Both the position numbers and the translations under genes were made by a program. Positions 10,978 through 19,855 of a DNA stretch of 64,000 bases are shown piece after piece. The notes below the pieces were generated by a model. It saw only the letters and a program-made list of their open reading frames with translations. It did not search any database and was not told the origin of the DNA. Position 1 is the first letter of the stretch, and each line of letters starts with the position of its first letter. This DNA comes from Allobosea lupini (GTDB lineage: Bacteria > Pseudomonadota > Alphaproteobacteria > Rhizobiales > Beijerinckiaceae): assembly GCF_900109525.1 (NCBI RefSeq), contig NZ_FOAN01000001.1, forward strand, positions 806,001 through 870,000, given 5' to 3'.

Positions 10978-11119
10978 ACCCCTCTCCCGAATGGGAGAGG
11001 GGCAGGGGTGAGGGCCTGCCGCCGGTAGTTGGGGCAAAACGGTTGCCGCTGCACCTTCTGCGGATACGGCAGGCCCTCATCCGGCGCTCCGCGCCACCTT
11101 CTCCCATCCGGGAGAAGGC
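10978..11119. repeat. Dispersed palindromic intergenic repeat (family 1, copy a)
   Basis: Begins with CCCCTCTCCC...GGGAGAGGGG, then GGGGTGAGGG, and ends with CCCTCATC...CTTCTCCC...GGGAGAAGG. The same framework with a different middle recurs at 27656-27790 and, more degenerate, at 11763-11900. Both ends can form hairpins. No coding capacity is evident. Confidence 0.75.
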
Positions 11120-11148
11120 AAGAGGCGTCGCGGCTCCCTCGCCTTCCC

Positions 11149-11279
11149 GTCATGCTCGGGCTTGTCGCGAGCACCCACGCCTTGCGACGCGCATGGCCGG
11201 CGCCGGCCCGCGAAACGCCGCTCGCCCGGTCGTTCCGGCGCGAAGACGTGGATGGTCGGGACAAGCCCGACCATGACGG
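11149..11279. repeat. Dispersed palindromic intergenic repeat (family 2, copy a)
   Basis: Starts GTCATGCTCGGGCTTGTC and ends GGTCGGGACAAGCCCGACC followed by ATGACGG, so the two ends are nearly inverted copies around a variable middle. Related elements lie at 24670-24767, 36457-36553 and 44645-44736. It is probably transcribed into a long hairpin if read through. Confidence 0.75.
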
Positions 11280-11379
11280 GAGCGAACTTATCCCCGCCCC
11301 CAAAACCTCCCGTATAATCCCTTCGCCCATCACCCATACGGGGCGGCCGTCCGGAGGTATGCCAGAGGCTGGGTGAGGG

Positions 11380-11671
11380 TCGGCGCCTGCGGGCGGGGGT
11401 TACGCCCCGCTCCCGGGAGGCTTCGGGGCACCGCCCTGGGGGCAATACGACCCCTGTGCGAGGAGCTCGCTAGATGGACGGCCCGCCAGGCGCCGCCCTG
11501 TTCACATGCCGGCGCGACCACCCGTTGAGGGGCACTGGCGCCGGCAGGAGCGGGACGACCGGCAGGCCAACCGCAGAAGCGCGGCCCGAAGACTGAAAGA
11601 GCCGAAGGCGGAGCGCCACGGGGCGTGCGGATGGGGACCATCCGCGCCGCTTCCTGGCTTAACGGAAGCGG
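11380..11671. other. GC-rich non-coding stretch with strong hairpins, unassigned
   Basis: Part of a 961-base gap between 10954 and 11914 with no convincing gene. Several stems are visible, for example GCGGATGG/CCATCCGC at 11627-11645 and CCGCTTCC/GGAAGCGG at about 11648-11671, with no obvious T-run. Open frames here on both strands have Ala/Pro/Arg-rich low-complexity products and no ribosome site. I could not match it to RNase P, tmRNA, SRP or 6S RNA motifs. Confidence 0.4.
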
Positions 11672-11762
11672 ATGCTACTCAACGCGCCTCGCGGCGCTCC
11701 GCCAGCCCCGTATTTTGACGCGCCCGCAGGCAGGCCTGCGGGCGGGATTTGGCGCGCGCCTT

Positions 11763-11900
11763 CCTTCTCCCCTCGGGGGAGAAGGTGGCGGCGCGAAGCG
11801 CTGACGGATGAGGGCCTCCATGCAGGGCGAGCGGCAAGCATCTCACCCGGTCGTACCGCCCTCATCCCCCTGCCGGGACCTTCTCCCCCGAAGGGAGAAG
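11763..11900. repeat. Dispersed palindromic intergenic repeat (family 1, degenerate copy)
   Basis: Framed by CTTCTCCCC...GGGGGAGAAGG at the left and CCTTCTCCCC...GGGAGAAGG at the right, with GATGAGGGC and CCCTCATCC inside. It shares this frame with the family 1 copies at 10978 and 27656 and ends just before the stop codon of the next minus-strand gene. Confidence 0.65.
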
Positions 11901-11914
11901 GCAGAGGCCTTGCG

Positions 11915-12829
11915 TCAGCGGCCGAAGGCCCGGCGCAGGACCGCTTCGTTCTCTTCCTGCCGCTTCCTGTCCTCGTCGGCCCGCCGGGTCTCCTCCTCCA
12001 GCGCCCGCTTCTGGGCGACCTCCCGCGCGCGGCGGTCTTCGAGGGCCTTGGCCCGGGCCAGTCTTGCTTGACCCTGCCCGTCCAGCTGCCAGAGCCCGGC
12101 GAGATTGGCGCCGGCAGCGGCGATGCCGGCCAGCAGGACGGCGATCTGGAGCCGCTGGAAGAGCGGGAGCGTCCGCGGATCGTCGCCCATGGCCATGACC
12201 TGCGCGGGGCGGCGGGGCGAGCCGTTGGGGACGATGCCGATCGCCTTCCCCGCCGGCCGGTCGCGGAAGGCGAGCCACCGGCGCGTCACCGCCTGGCGCA
12301 GCTGCTGGCGATCGGCCGCGACCAGCTCGTGGTGGAGCGCGACCTGCACGGTGTCGCCATGGGGAATGAAGTTGCCGTTCCAGCCGGGGCCGCGCAGCCA
12401 GAACGATTTTACGTGGAGCATGGCGTCGTAGAACCGCCGGGAGACCACGATCACGGTGACGTCGGCATGGAGCGCGCGCCGGTACATCAGCGTCGAGCCG
12501 CTGGAGAACAGCCAGACGGGATTGAACAGCCTGGTGACGATATCGGCCCTCTCGACGGCCTGCACCTCGTGCCAGGGGATCAGGACCTGCCTGACCCAGC
12601 GGTGCTGAATGCCGGCCGGCGAGAGGGTGAAGACCGGCTTGCCGGGGCGGTAGCGCGCCCGCAGCGCCACCACGATGACGCCGAGGCCCAGCGCCAGGGC
12701 CAGGGCGATGAAGGCAAAGTGGCCTCGCGACGCAGGCTTGTCGTCGGCATCGGCGAGGACGAGCAGGGCGAGCCCGATGACGATCAGCAGCAGGCCGGTC
12801 GGCAGCAGCCGGGCGACGCTGGTCGTCAT
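11915..12829 (-). CDS. Membrane protein with PH-like domain and C-terminal coiled coil
   Basis: A 304-residue protein starting at ATG 12829. The frame continues upstream to 13192 but that part is low-complexity and not conserved in appearance. Two N-terminal hydrophobic segments (LLPTGLLLIVIGLALLVL and a second after GHFAFIA) are followed by a bacterial PH-like region (PVFTLSPAGIQHRW...LIPWHEVQAVE). A third hydrophobic stretch (LQIAVLLAGIAAAGANLAG) precedes a highly charged coiled coil rich in RAxEE. This resembles STM3941-type membrane proteins of unknown function. No operon partner is visible. Confidence 0.7.
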   Translation of the reverse strand: MTTSVARLLPTGLLLIVIGLALLVLADADDKPASRGHFAFIALALALGLGVIVVALRARYRPGKPVFTLSPAGIQHRWVRQVLIPWHEVQAVERADIVTRLFNPVWLFSSGSTLMYRRALHADVTVIVVSRRFYDAMLHVKSFWLRGPGWNGNFIPHGDTVQVALHHELVAADRQQLRQAVTRRWLAFRDRPAGKAIGIVPNGSPRRPAQVMAMGDDPRTLPLFQRLQIAVLLAGIAAAGANLAGLWQLDGQGQARLARAKALEDRRAREVAQKRALEEETRRADEDRKRQEENEAVLRRAFGR

Positions 12830-13042
12830 GCGGTATTCCAGCGTCCTGCGGAGATCCTGACCCTCGTCGTCCACGGCTGCCCCCGGCTGCGACAATGAGC
12901 GCGAGCCGCCCCATGCCGGCGGAGCAGCCCCGCCACACTGGCCGAACGCGTCGGCGCCGGCAAGGAGGGCCGGGGCGGCGGGCGCGGGGCCGCAGGAGGA
13001 GCCAGCCGCGCCCTTGCGTCGCACGGCTTTGTGAGGGTCTTG

Positions 13043-13057
13043 TTTACGCCTTGTTAA
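13043..13057 (+). promoter_or_regulatory. Near-consensus CtrA-type site upstream of IalB gene
   Basis: Reads TTTA, seven bases, TTAA, one mismatch from the CtrA consensus TTAA-N7-TTAA, about 45 bases before the IalB start. The surrounding 271 bases between 12829 and 13101 hold no gene that I can support. Confidence 0.3.
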
Positions 13058-13100
13058 ACCCGGCACTTTCATCCCTGCGATGCAAACAGGAGATGACCCA

Positions 13101-13601
13101 ATGATCAGACTGGCCCCTCTGGCGGCACTCAGCCTTCTTTCGGCAACGGCTTCGGCTTTCGCCGCCCCGGCACAGCCGCTCGGCCAGTTCAAGCAGTGGA
13201 ATGCGGCTGCCTATGACAATGCGAATGGCAAGCGTTGCTATATCGTCTCCTCGCCGAGCGCCGAGACACCTGCGACGTTGCGTCATGGTGACGTGTTCTT
13301 CTTCGTTCAGACCGCGCCGAACGCGCAAGCCCGCACCGAGTCGAGCTTCCAGACCGGCTATGATTTCGCCAAGGATTCGACCGTCACCGTGACGATCGGC
13401 GACGAGACGTTCCGCATGCTGACCTCGGGCAACAATGCCTGGCTGCAGCGGCTGGAGCGCGAGGGCGAGCTGCTCGCGGCGATGAAGGCCGGCGACGAGA
13501 TGGTGCTGGCGGCGCGCTCGGCCCGCGGCAACGAGACCAGCTACACCTTCTCGCTCGACGGCGTGACCGCGGCGTCGCGGCTGCTGGAGCGCTGCGGCTG
13601 A
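13101..13601 (+). CDS. Invasion-associated locus B (IalB) family protein
   Basis: A 166-residue secreted protein. ATG 13101 is preferred over 13080 because AGGAG lies eight bases before it and the signal peptide MIRLAPLAALSLLSATASAFA then begins immediately. The mature part has the family pattern LGQFKQWNAAAYDN, CYIVSSP, GDVFFFVQT and TVTVTIGDETFRM, with one internal and one C-terminal cysteine that could form a disulfide. IalB proteins are periplasmic or outer-membrane associated in Rhizobiales. The Bartonella member affects erythrocyte invasion, but in free-living relatives the function is unknown. Confidence 0.88.
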   Translation: MIRLAPLAALSLLSATASAFAAPAQPLGQFKQWNAAAYDNANGKRCYIVSSPSAETPATLRHGDVFFFVQTAPNAQARTESSFQTGYDFAKDSTVTVTIGDETFRMLTSGNNAWLQRLEREGELLAAMKAGDEMVLAARSARGNETSYTFSLDGVTAASRLLERCG

Positions 13602-13608
13602 CGCGCGG

Positions 13609-14283
13609 CTACAGGACGCCGTGGCGCTCGAAGACCGAGCGCAGGCTGTTGCCGGCGAGCAGCTCCTCGCGGGTCGTGTCCTCGGCCTCGATCTTGGCCA
13701 GCGCCCGCCGGATCGCCTCGGGCGCGATCGCGCGGGGCACGATGACGACGCCGTCGACGTCGCCGAAGATGAAATCGCCCGGCGCGACGCGGGCGCCGCC
13801 GAGCTCGACAGGCTCGTCGGCGGCCATCATCTCGGCCCGGCCCTTGGTGTCGAGAGGGCCGATGCCGCCATGGAAGACCGGGAAGCCGAGCTCGCGGATG
13901 CGGCGGACATCGCGCACCAGCCCATCGGTGAGGCAGCCGGCGGCGCCTCTCACCATCGAGGCGGTGGTGAGCAGTTCGCCCCAGGGCGCGATCCGGTCGG
14001 TCGGCCCGTCGCAGGCGAGCACCGGGATCTCGCCGGGCTCGAGGCTGTCGATCAGGTCCATCTCGAGGGCGTAAGGGTTATGGCCCTCGGGGAGATGGTA
14101 GCGTTTCATGTAAAGCCCGGTACGGGCAAAGCCGCAGAGCACGCTGGCCTCGTCGAGCGGGCGCACGAAGGGCTTCACCGCCTGGTCGGGATGGCCGAGT
14201 TCATCGAGCACATCGGAGAGCACCGCTGCATAGAGCCGGCCCTTCAGCTCGGCGAGATCGAGTTCCCTGGCCAGATCCGGCAT
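13609..14283 (-). CDS. RraA-like / 4-hydroxy-4-methyl-2-oxoglutarate aldolase family protein
   Basis: A 224-residue RraA-fold protein. The start at 14283 has a purine-rich GAGGAGAGGGGAAG ribosome site. Motifs include AVLSDVLDELGH near the N-terminus, the GELLTTASMVRGAAG loop, TDGLVRDVRRI (the Gly-x-Arg-Asp region that binds substrate and metal in aldolases) and VAPGDFIFGDVDGVVIVP near the end. Members split 4-hydroxy-4-methyl-2-oxoglutarate or oxaloacetate, and others inhibit RNase E. The Asp-rich metal site seems present, favouring an enzyme. It converges on the IalB gene with a 7-base gap. Confidence 0.82.
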   Translation of the reverse strand: MPDLARELDLAELKGRLYAAVLSDVLDELGHPDQAVKPFVRPLDEASVLCGFARTGLYMKRYHLPEGHNPYALEMDLIDSLEPGEIPVLACDGPTDRIAPWGELLTTASMVRGAAGCLTDGLVRDVRRIRELGFPVFHGGIGPLDTKGRAEMMAADEPVELGGARVAPGDFIFGDVDGVVIVPRAIAPEAIRRALAKIEAEDTTREELLAGNSLRSVFERHGVL

Positions 14284-14381
14284 GCGCGCTTCCCCTCTCC
14301 TCATTATGGGGGAAGCTTCCGGGCGCGGCGGCGGCGGGTCAAGCCGTCGCCGCTGCGTGGAGCGCGGTACAGCGCTGCGAT

Positions 14382-15029
14382 TCAGGAGCGGGGCGAGAGG
14401 AGCGCCGCACGCAACAGCAGATAGAGCAACAGCCCGTTGAGCAGGTGCCAGCCCCAGTGCAGCCCGAGCGGCAGCGCGCCGCACAGGACGGAGTCGAGCG
14501 AGCGGAAGGTCAGCGATAGAGCGAAGACGAGGCCGGCGACGGCCATACGCCCCCCCGTGGCAGCATCTCCGCGGCCCCTCGCCGCAAGCGCCACACCAAA
14601 GAGGCCGATGAGAAAGCCGGCATAACCGGCCGAACCGCGCATGCCGGCCGGCAGCAATGGCGCAACGCCGGAGGCAAGGCCGAAGCAGGCGCCGAGGAAG
14701 AGCAGCGCGCCGATCGCCGCCAGCAATGGCGACAGTCCGAGGAACCGGTTGAGCGCCAGCCCGAAATAGCAGAGCGCGAAAAGCTGGATCGGCACGACAT
14801 CGGCCAGCAGCGTCCAGCGCTGCGGCATGGTGTGGAACAGGAAGGAGCCGACGCCGATGATCCCGACCAGTATCGTCAGCGCTTCGACCGGCCGGTCGCG
14901 ACGACCCTGCCGGCGCAGCATGAGGAATGCAGCCAGCGCGGCAAGCAGGAAGGCGGCATTGCTGATCGCATTGAGCGGCTCGGCCCAGAAGGCTCCGCTC
15001 AGCCGTTCGCAATAGCCCACGCCCTGCAT
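14382..15029 (-). CDS. Ceramidase-domain (CREST superfamily) membrane protein
   Basis: A 215-residue integral membrane protein with about seven hydrophobic helices. YCERLSGAFWAEPLNAISNAAF at the N-terminus, GSFLFHTM in the middle and LHWGWHLLNGLLLYLLLRA at the end supply the conserved Glu, Ser-His and paired histidines of alkaline ceramidase and related CREST hydrolases, which bind a metal in the membrane. A lipid amidase role fits the residues, but the substrate in bacteria is uncertain. It lies 98 bases upstream of the RraA-like gene on the same strand. Confidence 0.8.
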   Translation of the reverse strand: MQGVGYCERLSGAFWAEPLNAISNAAFLLAALAAFLMLRRQGRRDRPVEALTILVGIIGVGSFLFHTMPQRWTLLADVVPIQLFALCYFGLALNRFLGLSPLLAAIGALLFLGACFGLASGVAPLLPAGMRGSAGYAGFLIGLFGVALAARGRGDAATGGRMAVAGLVFALSLTFRSLDSVLCGALPLGLHWGWHLLNGLLLYLLLRAALLSPRS

Positions 15030-15487
15030 GCCCTGTCCCGCGCCCGCTCGAATCGTCGAATCATGCCACCGACCTCATGCCGACGCATGACACGAGCCGG
15101 CCGAACCGGGCGGAATTTTCTTCGAATCCAGCCATGGTGAATAGCGCGTTACGCAGCCCCCGGGCTTGGCAACCGATATTGCAGCGCAAACTGCATGGCC
15201 CATCGCACCGATTCTGCATAGATCAGCGCCATATCCCGAGCGGACGCCAGCGCGCGCCAGTGAACGCCTAAAATTTAGGCCAAATTTTCACTGTTCTGAC
15301 AAAATCGTTAAGCGCTCTGCGCGGGTCTGGCGCCGTTTCCAAACGATCTCTTAATTCGCCATGCGTCTAAAGCATAACAGAGCTGACGCCGCGCACCTGT
15401 GAGAGGCACCCTGATCGCTCTATATGCAGTGCACAACGAATTCATCGCTGTCGGGGCTAAGCCCCGCAAAACCAAAAGGTTATCACC
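15030..15487. other. Intergenic region before DUF1127 gene
   Basis: No gene is supported in these 458 bases. The second half is more AT-rich (CCTAAAATTTAGGCCAAATTTTCACTG area around 15270-15360) and includes CGGGGCTAAGCCCCG just before the DUF1127 ribosome site, a small hairpin. This is probably a promoter and leader region. Confidence 0.5.
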
Positions 15488-15640
15488 ATGTTCCTGACCA
15501 TGATCGCTGCCAAGATTCGCGCCTATCTTCGCTATCGCGAGACCGTCCGCGAGCTGTCCCGCCTCACCGACCGTGAGCTCGACGATCTCGGCCTGTCGCG
15601 CTCGGACATCCAGTACGTCGCCCGCACCCACGCGGCCTGA
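15488..15640 (+). CDS. DUF1127 (YjiS-like) small protein
   Basis: A 50-residue protein whose second half, RELSRLTDRELDDLGLSRSDI, is the DUF1127 signature, an arginine-rich helical region. The start ATG 15488 follows AAAAGG at a suitable distance. Short DUF1127 proteins in alphaproteobacteria have been linked to RNA binding, phosphate and carbon metabolism and the stress response, but the function of this one is unknown. It stands alone with its own leader and a strong terminator 77 bases downstream, so it forms a short monocistronic transcript. Confidence 0.9.
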   Translation: MFLTMIAAKIRAYLRYRETVRELSRLTDRELDDLGLSRSDIQYVARTHAA

Positions 15641-15716
15641 TTTCTGACCGCCTGGGTTAGACGAGTAGTTTCTCCTAGACTCCGCGTTCCTCCCCTCGGG
15701 GTCTGGTCGAAGAGCG

Positions 15717-15742
15717 AATGCCCGCTTCCGAGCGGGCATTTT
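15717..15742 (+). terminator. Intrinsic terminator after DUF1127 gene
   Basis: Ten-base perfect stem AATGCCCGCT / AGCGGGCATT with loop TCCG, followed by TT. The A-rich start and T-rich end could let it work in both directions. Confidence 0.8.
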
Positions 15743-15809
15743 GCGTTTCTGGGTCTGGATTCAGCCCAGCGCCCTTGACCTTCCGCGCTGCCGCGGACAC
15801 ATCGCGACC

Positions 15810-17222
15810 ATGACAATCGCACCCATCCACGTCGTCGGCGGCGGCCTCGCCGGTTCGGAAGCCACCTGGCAGATCGCTGAGGCCGGCGTTCCGGTCGTCC
15901 TGCACGAAATGCGTCCGGTGCGCGGCACCGACGCCCACAAGACGGAAGGGCTCGCCGAACTGGTCTGCTCCAACTCCTTCCGCTCGGACGATTCGTCCTC
16001 CAACGCCGTCGGCCAACTGCATTGGGAGATGCGCCGGCTCGGCTCGCTGATCATGGCGAAGGGTGACACCCACCAGGTTCCGGCCGGCGGGGCGCTCGCG
16101 GTCGACCGCGACGGTTTCTCGCAGGCCGTCACCGCGGCACTGGAAGCCCATCCGAATGTCACGATTGAACGTGGCGAGATCGCCGGCCTGCCACCGGCCG
16201 ATTGGGACAAGGTCATTGTCGCGACCGGCCCGTTGACCTCGCCGGCGCTGGCGGAGGGCATCCGCTCACTCACCGGCACGGGGGAGCTCGCCTTCTTCGA
16301 CGCGATCGCACCGATCGTCCATTTCGACTCGATCGACATGGACGTCGCCTGGTTCCAGTCGCGCTATGACAAGGCGGGCCCGGGCGGCACCGGCGCCGAC
16401 TACATCAACTGCCCGCTCGACCGCGACCGGTACGAGGCCTTCATCGACGCGCTGCTCGCGGCGGAGAAGACCGAGTTCAAGGAGTGGGAGGGCACGCCCT
16501 ATTTCGACGGCTGCCTGCCGATCGAGGTGATGGCCGAGCGCGGCCGCGAGACGCTGCGCTGGGGGCCGATGAAGCCGGTCGGCCTGACCAACAAGCACAA
16601 TCCGACGGTGAAGGCCTATGCCGTCGTCCAGCTCCGCCAGGACAATGCGCTGGGCACGCTGTTCAACATGACGGGCTTCCAGACCAAGCTGAAATACGGA
16701 GAGCAGGCGGCGATCTTCCGGATGATCCCCGGGCTGGAGAATGCCGAGTTCGCCCGGCTCGGCGGCATCCACCGCAACACCTATCTCAACTCGCCGGAAC
16801 TGCTCGATCCGCAATTGCGGCTGAAGGCCGATCCGCGTCTGCGCTTCGCCGGGCAGATCACCGGCTGCGAGGGCTATGTCGAGAGCGCCGCGATCGGGCT
16901 GCTGACGGGCAGGCTCGCCGCGGCCGAGCGGCTCGGCCTGCCGCTGGAGCTGCCACCAGCGACGACGGCGCTGGGCGCGCTGGTCAACCACATCACCGGG
17001 GGTCATATCGTCACCATCGACGAAGGCCCGCGCTCCTTCCAGCCGATGAACATCAATTTCGGCCTGTTCCCGCATATCGAGGGCGTCGCGACCACGGGTC
17101 CGGACGGCAAGCGCCTGAAGGGCCCGGCCAAGAGCCTCGCCCGCAAGCAGGCGCTGACGGCGCGGGCGAAGATCGAGATGGATGGGTGGGTTGGGGCTAA
17201 GAGCGTCGAGGCGGCGGAATAA
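15810..17222 (+). CDS. trmFO: Folate/FAD-dependent tRNA (uracil-54-C5) methyltransferase
   Basis: A 470-residue protein of usual TrmFO length. It methylates U54 of tRNA using methylenetetrahydrofolate and FAD. The FAD-binding [15 protein letters not shown] lies at the N-terminus, followed by the family segments [35 protein letters not shown] and [14 protein letters not shown] 15810 places the dinucleotide fold at once at the start, whereas the frame open to 15741 adds unrelated residues. It is a single gene flanked downstream by a dispersed repeat. Confidence 0.96.
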   Translation: MTIAPIHVVGGGLAGSEATWQIAEAGVPVVLHEMRPVRGTDAHKTEGLAELVCSNSFRSDDSSSNAVGQLHWEMRRLGSLIMAKGDTHQVPAGGALAVDRDGFSQAVTAALEAHPNVTIERGEIAGLPPADWDKVIVATGPLTSPALAEGIRSLTGTGELAFFDAIAPIVHFDSIDMDVAWFQSRYDKAGPGGTGADYINCPLDRDRYEAFIDALLAAEKTEFKEWEGTPYFDGCLPIEVMAERGRETLRWGPMKPVGLTNKHNPTVKAYAVVQLRQDNALGTLFNMTGFQTKLKYGEQAAIFRMIPGLENAEFARLGGIHRNTYLNSPELLDPQLRLKADPRLRFAGQITGCEGYVESAAIGLLTGRLAAAERLGLPLELPPATTALGALVNHITGGHIVTIDEGPRSFQPMNINFGLFPHIEGVATTGPDGKRLKGPAKSLARKQALTARAKIEMDGWVGAKSVEAAE

Positions 17223-17227
17223 CTGCC

Positions 17228-17334
17228 GTCATTCTCGGGCGGAGCGAAGCGCAGACCCGAGAATCTCATGACAAGAAGGCACCGATCAGAGCCTCCTTCT
17301 GCCTGAGATGCTCGGGTCAAGCCCGAGCATGACG
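17228..17334. repeat. Dispersed palindromic intergenic repeat (family 3, copy a)
   Basis: Starts GTCATTCTCGGGCGGAGCGA and ends CTCGGGTCAAGCCCGAGCAT. The left half carries CTCGGG...CCCGAG and the right half another such pair. The copy at 22963-23070 shares the layout and most of the bases. Confidence 0.8.
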
Positions 17335-17344
17335 CGCTGCTCTG

Positions 17345-18226
17345 CTACGCCCGTGCCGCACGCCACAGCGTCCATTGCCGCCGGAGCGGCGAAAGGCCGA
17401 TGATGGTGCGGTAGGGATCGTAGCTGCGCCGCTCCATTTGCCGGAGATAGGGCTCGACCAACGCAACGGGGAGGAAGGCTGGCCTGATCGCGGCCGGCAC
17501 GGTGGCGGAGAGGTCGTTGAGCTTGCGCAGATGGATGCGCGCCAGCGCCCGCATCTCCTTCAGCGAATAGGTCAGGCCCGGCCCGCCGCGGCCACGCACG
17601 ATGTCCTCGCGGGTGACGCCGTTGCGGCCGAGCAGATCGGCCGGGAGATAAACCTGTCCGCGCGCCGCATGCCAGGGGAAGGCGCGCATCAGCCCGCAGA
17701 GCGCATAGGCGACGCCGGCATGGCCGGCGGCTGTCGCGCCGCCGGGATCGCGGCCTTGGCCCAGCACGAGGGACGCAAGCCGGATCAGCGCACTCGAGGT
17801 TTCGCCAGCATAGCCTTCGAGGTCGGAGAGCGCGGGCATAGGGTCGTCATAGAGATCGAAGACGCGCGCCTCGACCAGGCCTGAAAGCGGGGCGATCGGC
17901 AGGCGAAAGCGCCTGACGGTGTCAAGCAAAGCCTGCGCGACCGGGTGCCCCGACACGGGCGCGTCCGAACCGGCCTCGAGCACATCGCGCCACCATTGCA
18001 GGCGGACCTCGCCCGGCAACGGCTCGCTGACCTGCTCGCGCACGCGGGCGATCTCATGACTGAAGGCATAGAGCGCGAACAGGCCGGGCCGCAGCGCCTC
18101 GGGCGCATAAAGCGAGGCGATATAGCGGTCGGGATCGTGCTCCCGGACCAGCGCCAGGCAATGGCCATAGGCCTGGGAGAGCGGGGCCGGCGCAGTGCCG
18201 GCACGGTCCTCGGTTCTCGTGGTCAT
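17345..18226 (-). CDS. Squalene/phytoene synthase-fold protein resembling complex I assembly factor NDUFAF6
   Basis: A 293-residue all-alpha protein of the squalene/phytoene synthase superfamily. The first aspartate-rich motif of true synthases is replaced by SHEIARVREQV. The second is replaced by GLMRAFPWHAARGQVYLPAD, closely resembling the RATPYHGSRRKVFLPMD-type segment remembered from mitochondrial NDUFAF6. This argues against prenyl condensation and for a respiratory complex I assembly role. It is last in a minus-strand run after an NDUFAF3-like gene and secDF. Automatic annotation would call it phytoene synthase. Confidence 0.8.
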   Translation of the reverse strand: MTTRTEDRAGTAPAPLSQAYGHCLALVREHDPDRYIASLYAPEALRPGLFALYAFSHEIARVREQVSEPLPGEVRLQWWRDVLEAGSDAPVSGHPVAQALLDTVRRFRLPIAPLSGLVEARVFDLYDDPMPALSDLEGYAGETSSALIRLASLVLGQGRDPGGATAAGHAGVAYALCGLMRAFPWHAARGQVYLPADLLGRNGVTREDIVRGRGGPGLTYSLKEMRALARIHLRKLNDLSATVPAAIRPAFLPVALVEPYLRQMERRSYDPYRTIIGLSPLRRQWTLWRAARA

Positions 18227-18335
18227 GCGCCCTCCCCGCTCCCGCCGTCACGCGGGTCGAAGCGGCGGCAGTCTAGGCTCAGGCAGCGGCCTTGGCTACG
18301 CGGGAGCGACATGGCTGGTTGGATTTGATCGCCGA

Positions 18336-18716
18336 CTAGTCGACCGCGATCAGCGCTGCGGCAACGCGCCGCTCCTCGCCGACGAGGACGTTGTAGGTGC
18401 GTGCCGCGGCCGGCGTCGCCATCGCCTCGACGGTGATGCCGGCGGCCTTGAACGGATCACGCAGCGCGGGCGGCAGGAAGGCGATGTCATGGCCGATGCC
18501 GAGGATCAGGAAATCGATCGTTTCGGCCTCGTCGAGAACCGGCTGCAGGCTCTCCAGCGTGACCTGCGCGAAGGATGTGACCGGCCAGATTCGGATGCCG
18601 GACGGCGTCGCCAGGATCGAGCCGCGGTGGCTCATCCCGGCGAAGCGGAAGCCGCCGGCGCCGAAGGCGTCGAGCTGGTAGCGGCCGGGTACGAAGCCGT
18701 CGAAGCGACGCTCCAT
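18336..18716 (-). CDS. Mth938-like / NDUFAF3-like protein
   Basis: A 126-residue single-domain Mth938-like protein. The core pattern is YQLDAFGAGGFRFAGMSHRGSIL, then PSGIRIWPV, LGIGHDIAFLPP and the C-terminal TPAAARTYNVLVGEERRVAAALI. Human NDUFAF3 is the mitochondrial member and helps assemble the Q-module of complex I. The gene lies between secF and the NDUFAF6-like gene, an arrangement that suggests inner-membrane assembly work. A family 4 repeat separates it from secF, so promoter sharing is uncertain. Confidence 0.85.
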   Translation of the reverse strand: MERRFDGFVPGRYQLDAFGAGGFRFAGMSHRGSILATPSGIRIWPVTSFAQVTLESLQPVLDEAETIDFLILGIGHDIAFLPPALRDPFKAAGITVEAMATPAAARTYNVLVGEERRVAAALIAVD

Positions 18717-18745
18717 GACTACCTCTCGCGGTTGCCGACAAAGCG

Positions 18746-18857
18746 CGTCGTCCCGGGCGACCGGAGGGAGACCCGAAACCCATTCCGGAACCTTGATCGG
18801 TGAGGCTCAGGAATGGATCCCGGCTCTGCGCGGCTACGCCGCCCCGGCCGGGATGAC
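18746..18857. repeat. Dispersed palindromic intergenic repeat (family 4, copy a)
   Basis: Reads GTCGTCCCGGGCGACCGGAG, then CCCATTCCGGAACC, AGGCTCAGGAATGGATCCCG and CCGGGATGAC at the end. The same order is found at 51246-51355. The CATTCCGG/AGGAATGG pair can form an internal stem. Confidence 0.8.
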
Positions 18858-18887
18858 TTGCGCCATATGCGAATAAACGACAGGCCC

Positions 18888-19829
18888 TCAGACCCGCGCC
18901 TTGGCCTCGGCCAGTTCCTCGCTCTGGTCGAGGCGGCCGGCGCGCACGTCGAGATAGAGCAGCACCGGTGTCGAGACGAACATCGCCGAATAGGTGCAGA
19001 CCATCACGCCGAACAGCATGACCAATGCGAAGCCCTCGATCGCCGTACCACCGAAGAAGACCAGCGCGATCAGCGCCAGGATCGTGGTGGTCGAGGTGAT
19101 GGCGGTGCGCGACAGCGTCGAGTTGACGGACAGGTCGAGCAGCTCCGGGATCGGCATGGTCTTGTAGCGGCGCAGCAATTCGCGCGTCCGATCGAACACC
19201 ACGACGGTCTCGTTGAGCGAGTAGCCGACGATGGTCAGGATCGCCGCGATCGAGGTCAGGTTGAATTCGAGCTGCGTGATCAGGAAGAAGCCCATGGTCA
19301 GCACGATGTCGTGCATGGTGCCGACGATCGCGCCGATGGCGAGCTGCATCTCGAAGCGGAACCAGAGATAGACCAGGACGCCGATGATCGCGAGCACGAC
19401 GCCGAGCGTGCCGGCCTGGACCAGTTCGCCCGAGACGCGCGGACCGACGGTCTCGACGCGGCGGAACTCGTAGGCGTCGGCGAAGGCGGCCCGCGCCTTG
19501 GTCACCACCGCCTGCTGCGCGACCTCGCCGCCGGGCTGGAGCGCAAAGCGCATGGAGAGGTCACCGGCATTGCCGAATTCCTGGACCTCGACCTCGCCGA
19601 AGCCGAAGCTGTTGGCGGTCTGGCGGACCTGCGCGATGTCGGGCTTGCCGCTCTTGGCCTGCATCTCCATCAGCGTGCCGCCGCGGAAATCGATGCCGAA
19701 ATTGAGGCCGACCGTCAGGAACAGCACCAGCACCAGCACCGAATAGGCAGCCGAGAACGGATAGGCGAGACGGCGCCAGTGGACGATGCGGAACTTGGTG
19801 TTGTCGGGAACGATGCGAAGCAGGCGCAT
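18888..19829 (-). CDS. secF: Protein translocase subunit SecF
   Basis: A 313-residue inner-membrane protein with six predicted helices. The N-terminal helix is followed by NFGIDFRGGTLMEM, the hallmark of SecF, and the later block YSLNETVVVFDRTRELLRR plus the NSTLSRTAITSTTT segment are canonical. SecDF uses the proton gradient to pull exported proteins through SecYEG. It is 26 bases downstream of secD in one transcript. Confidence 0.97.
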   Translation of the reverse strand: MRLLRIVPDNTKFRIVHWRRLAYPFSAAYSVLVLVLFLTVGLNFGIDFRGGTLMEMQAKSGKPDIAQVRQTANSFGFGEVEVQEFGNAGDLSMRFALQPGGEVAQQAVVTKARAAFADAYEFRRVETVGPRVSGELVQAGTLGVVLAIIGVLVYLWFRFEMQLAIGAIVGTMHDIVLTMGFFLITQLEFNLTSIAAILTIVGYSLNETVVVFDRTRELLRRYKTMPIPELLDLSVNSTLSRTAITSTTTILALIALVFFGGTAIEGFALVMLFGVMVCTYSAMFVSTPVLLYLDVRAGRLDQSEELAEAKARV

Positions 19830-19855
19830 GGTCTGTTATCTCCTGGCCTGCGGGA

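Noticed and set aside
11380..11671. RNase P RNA, tmRNA, SRP RNA or 6S RNA
   Set aside because: None of the conserved cores of these RNAs was found by eye.
17345..18226. Phytoene or squalene synthase acting in carotenoid or hopanoid synthesis
   Set aside because: First Asp-rich motif absent and no carotenoid or hopanoid genes nearby; NDUFAF6-like features fit better.
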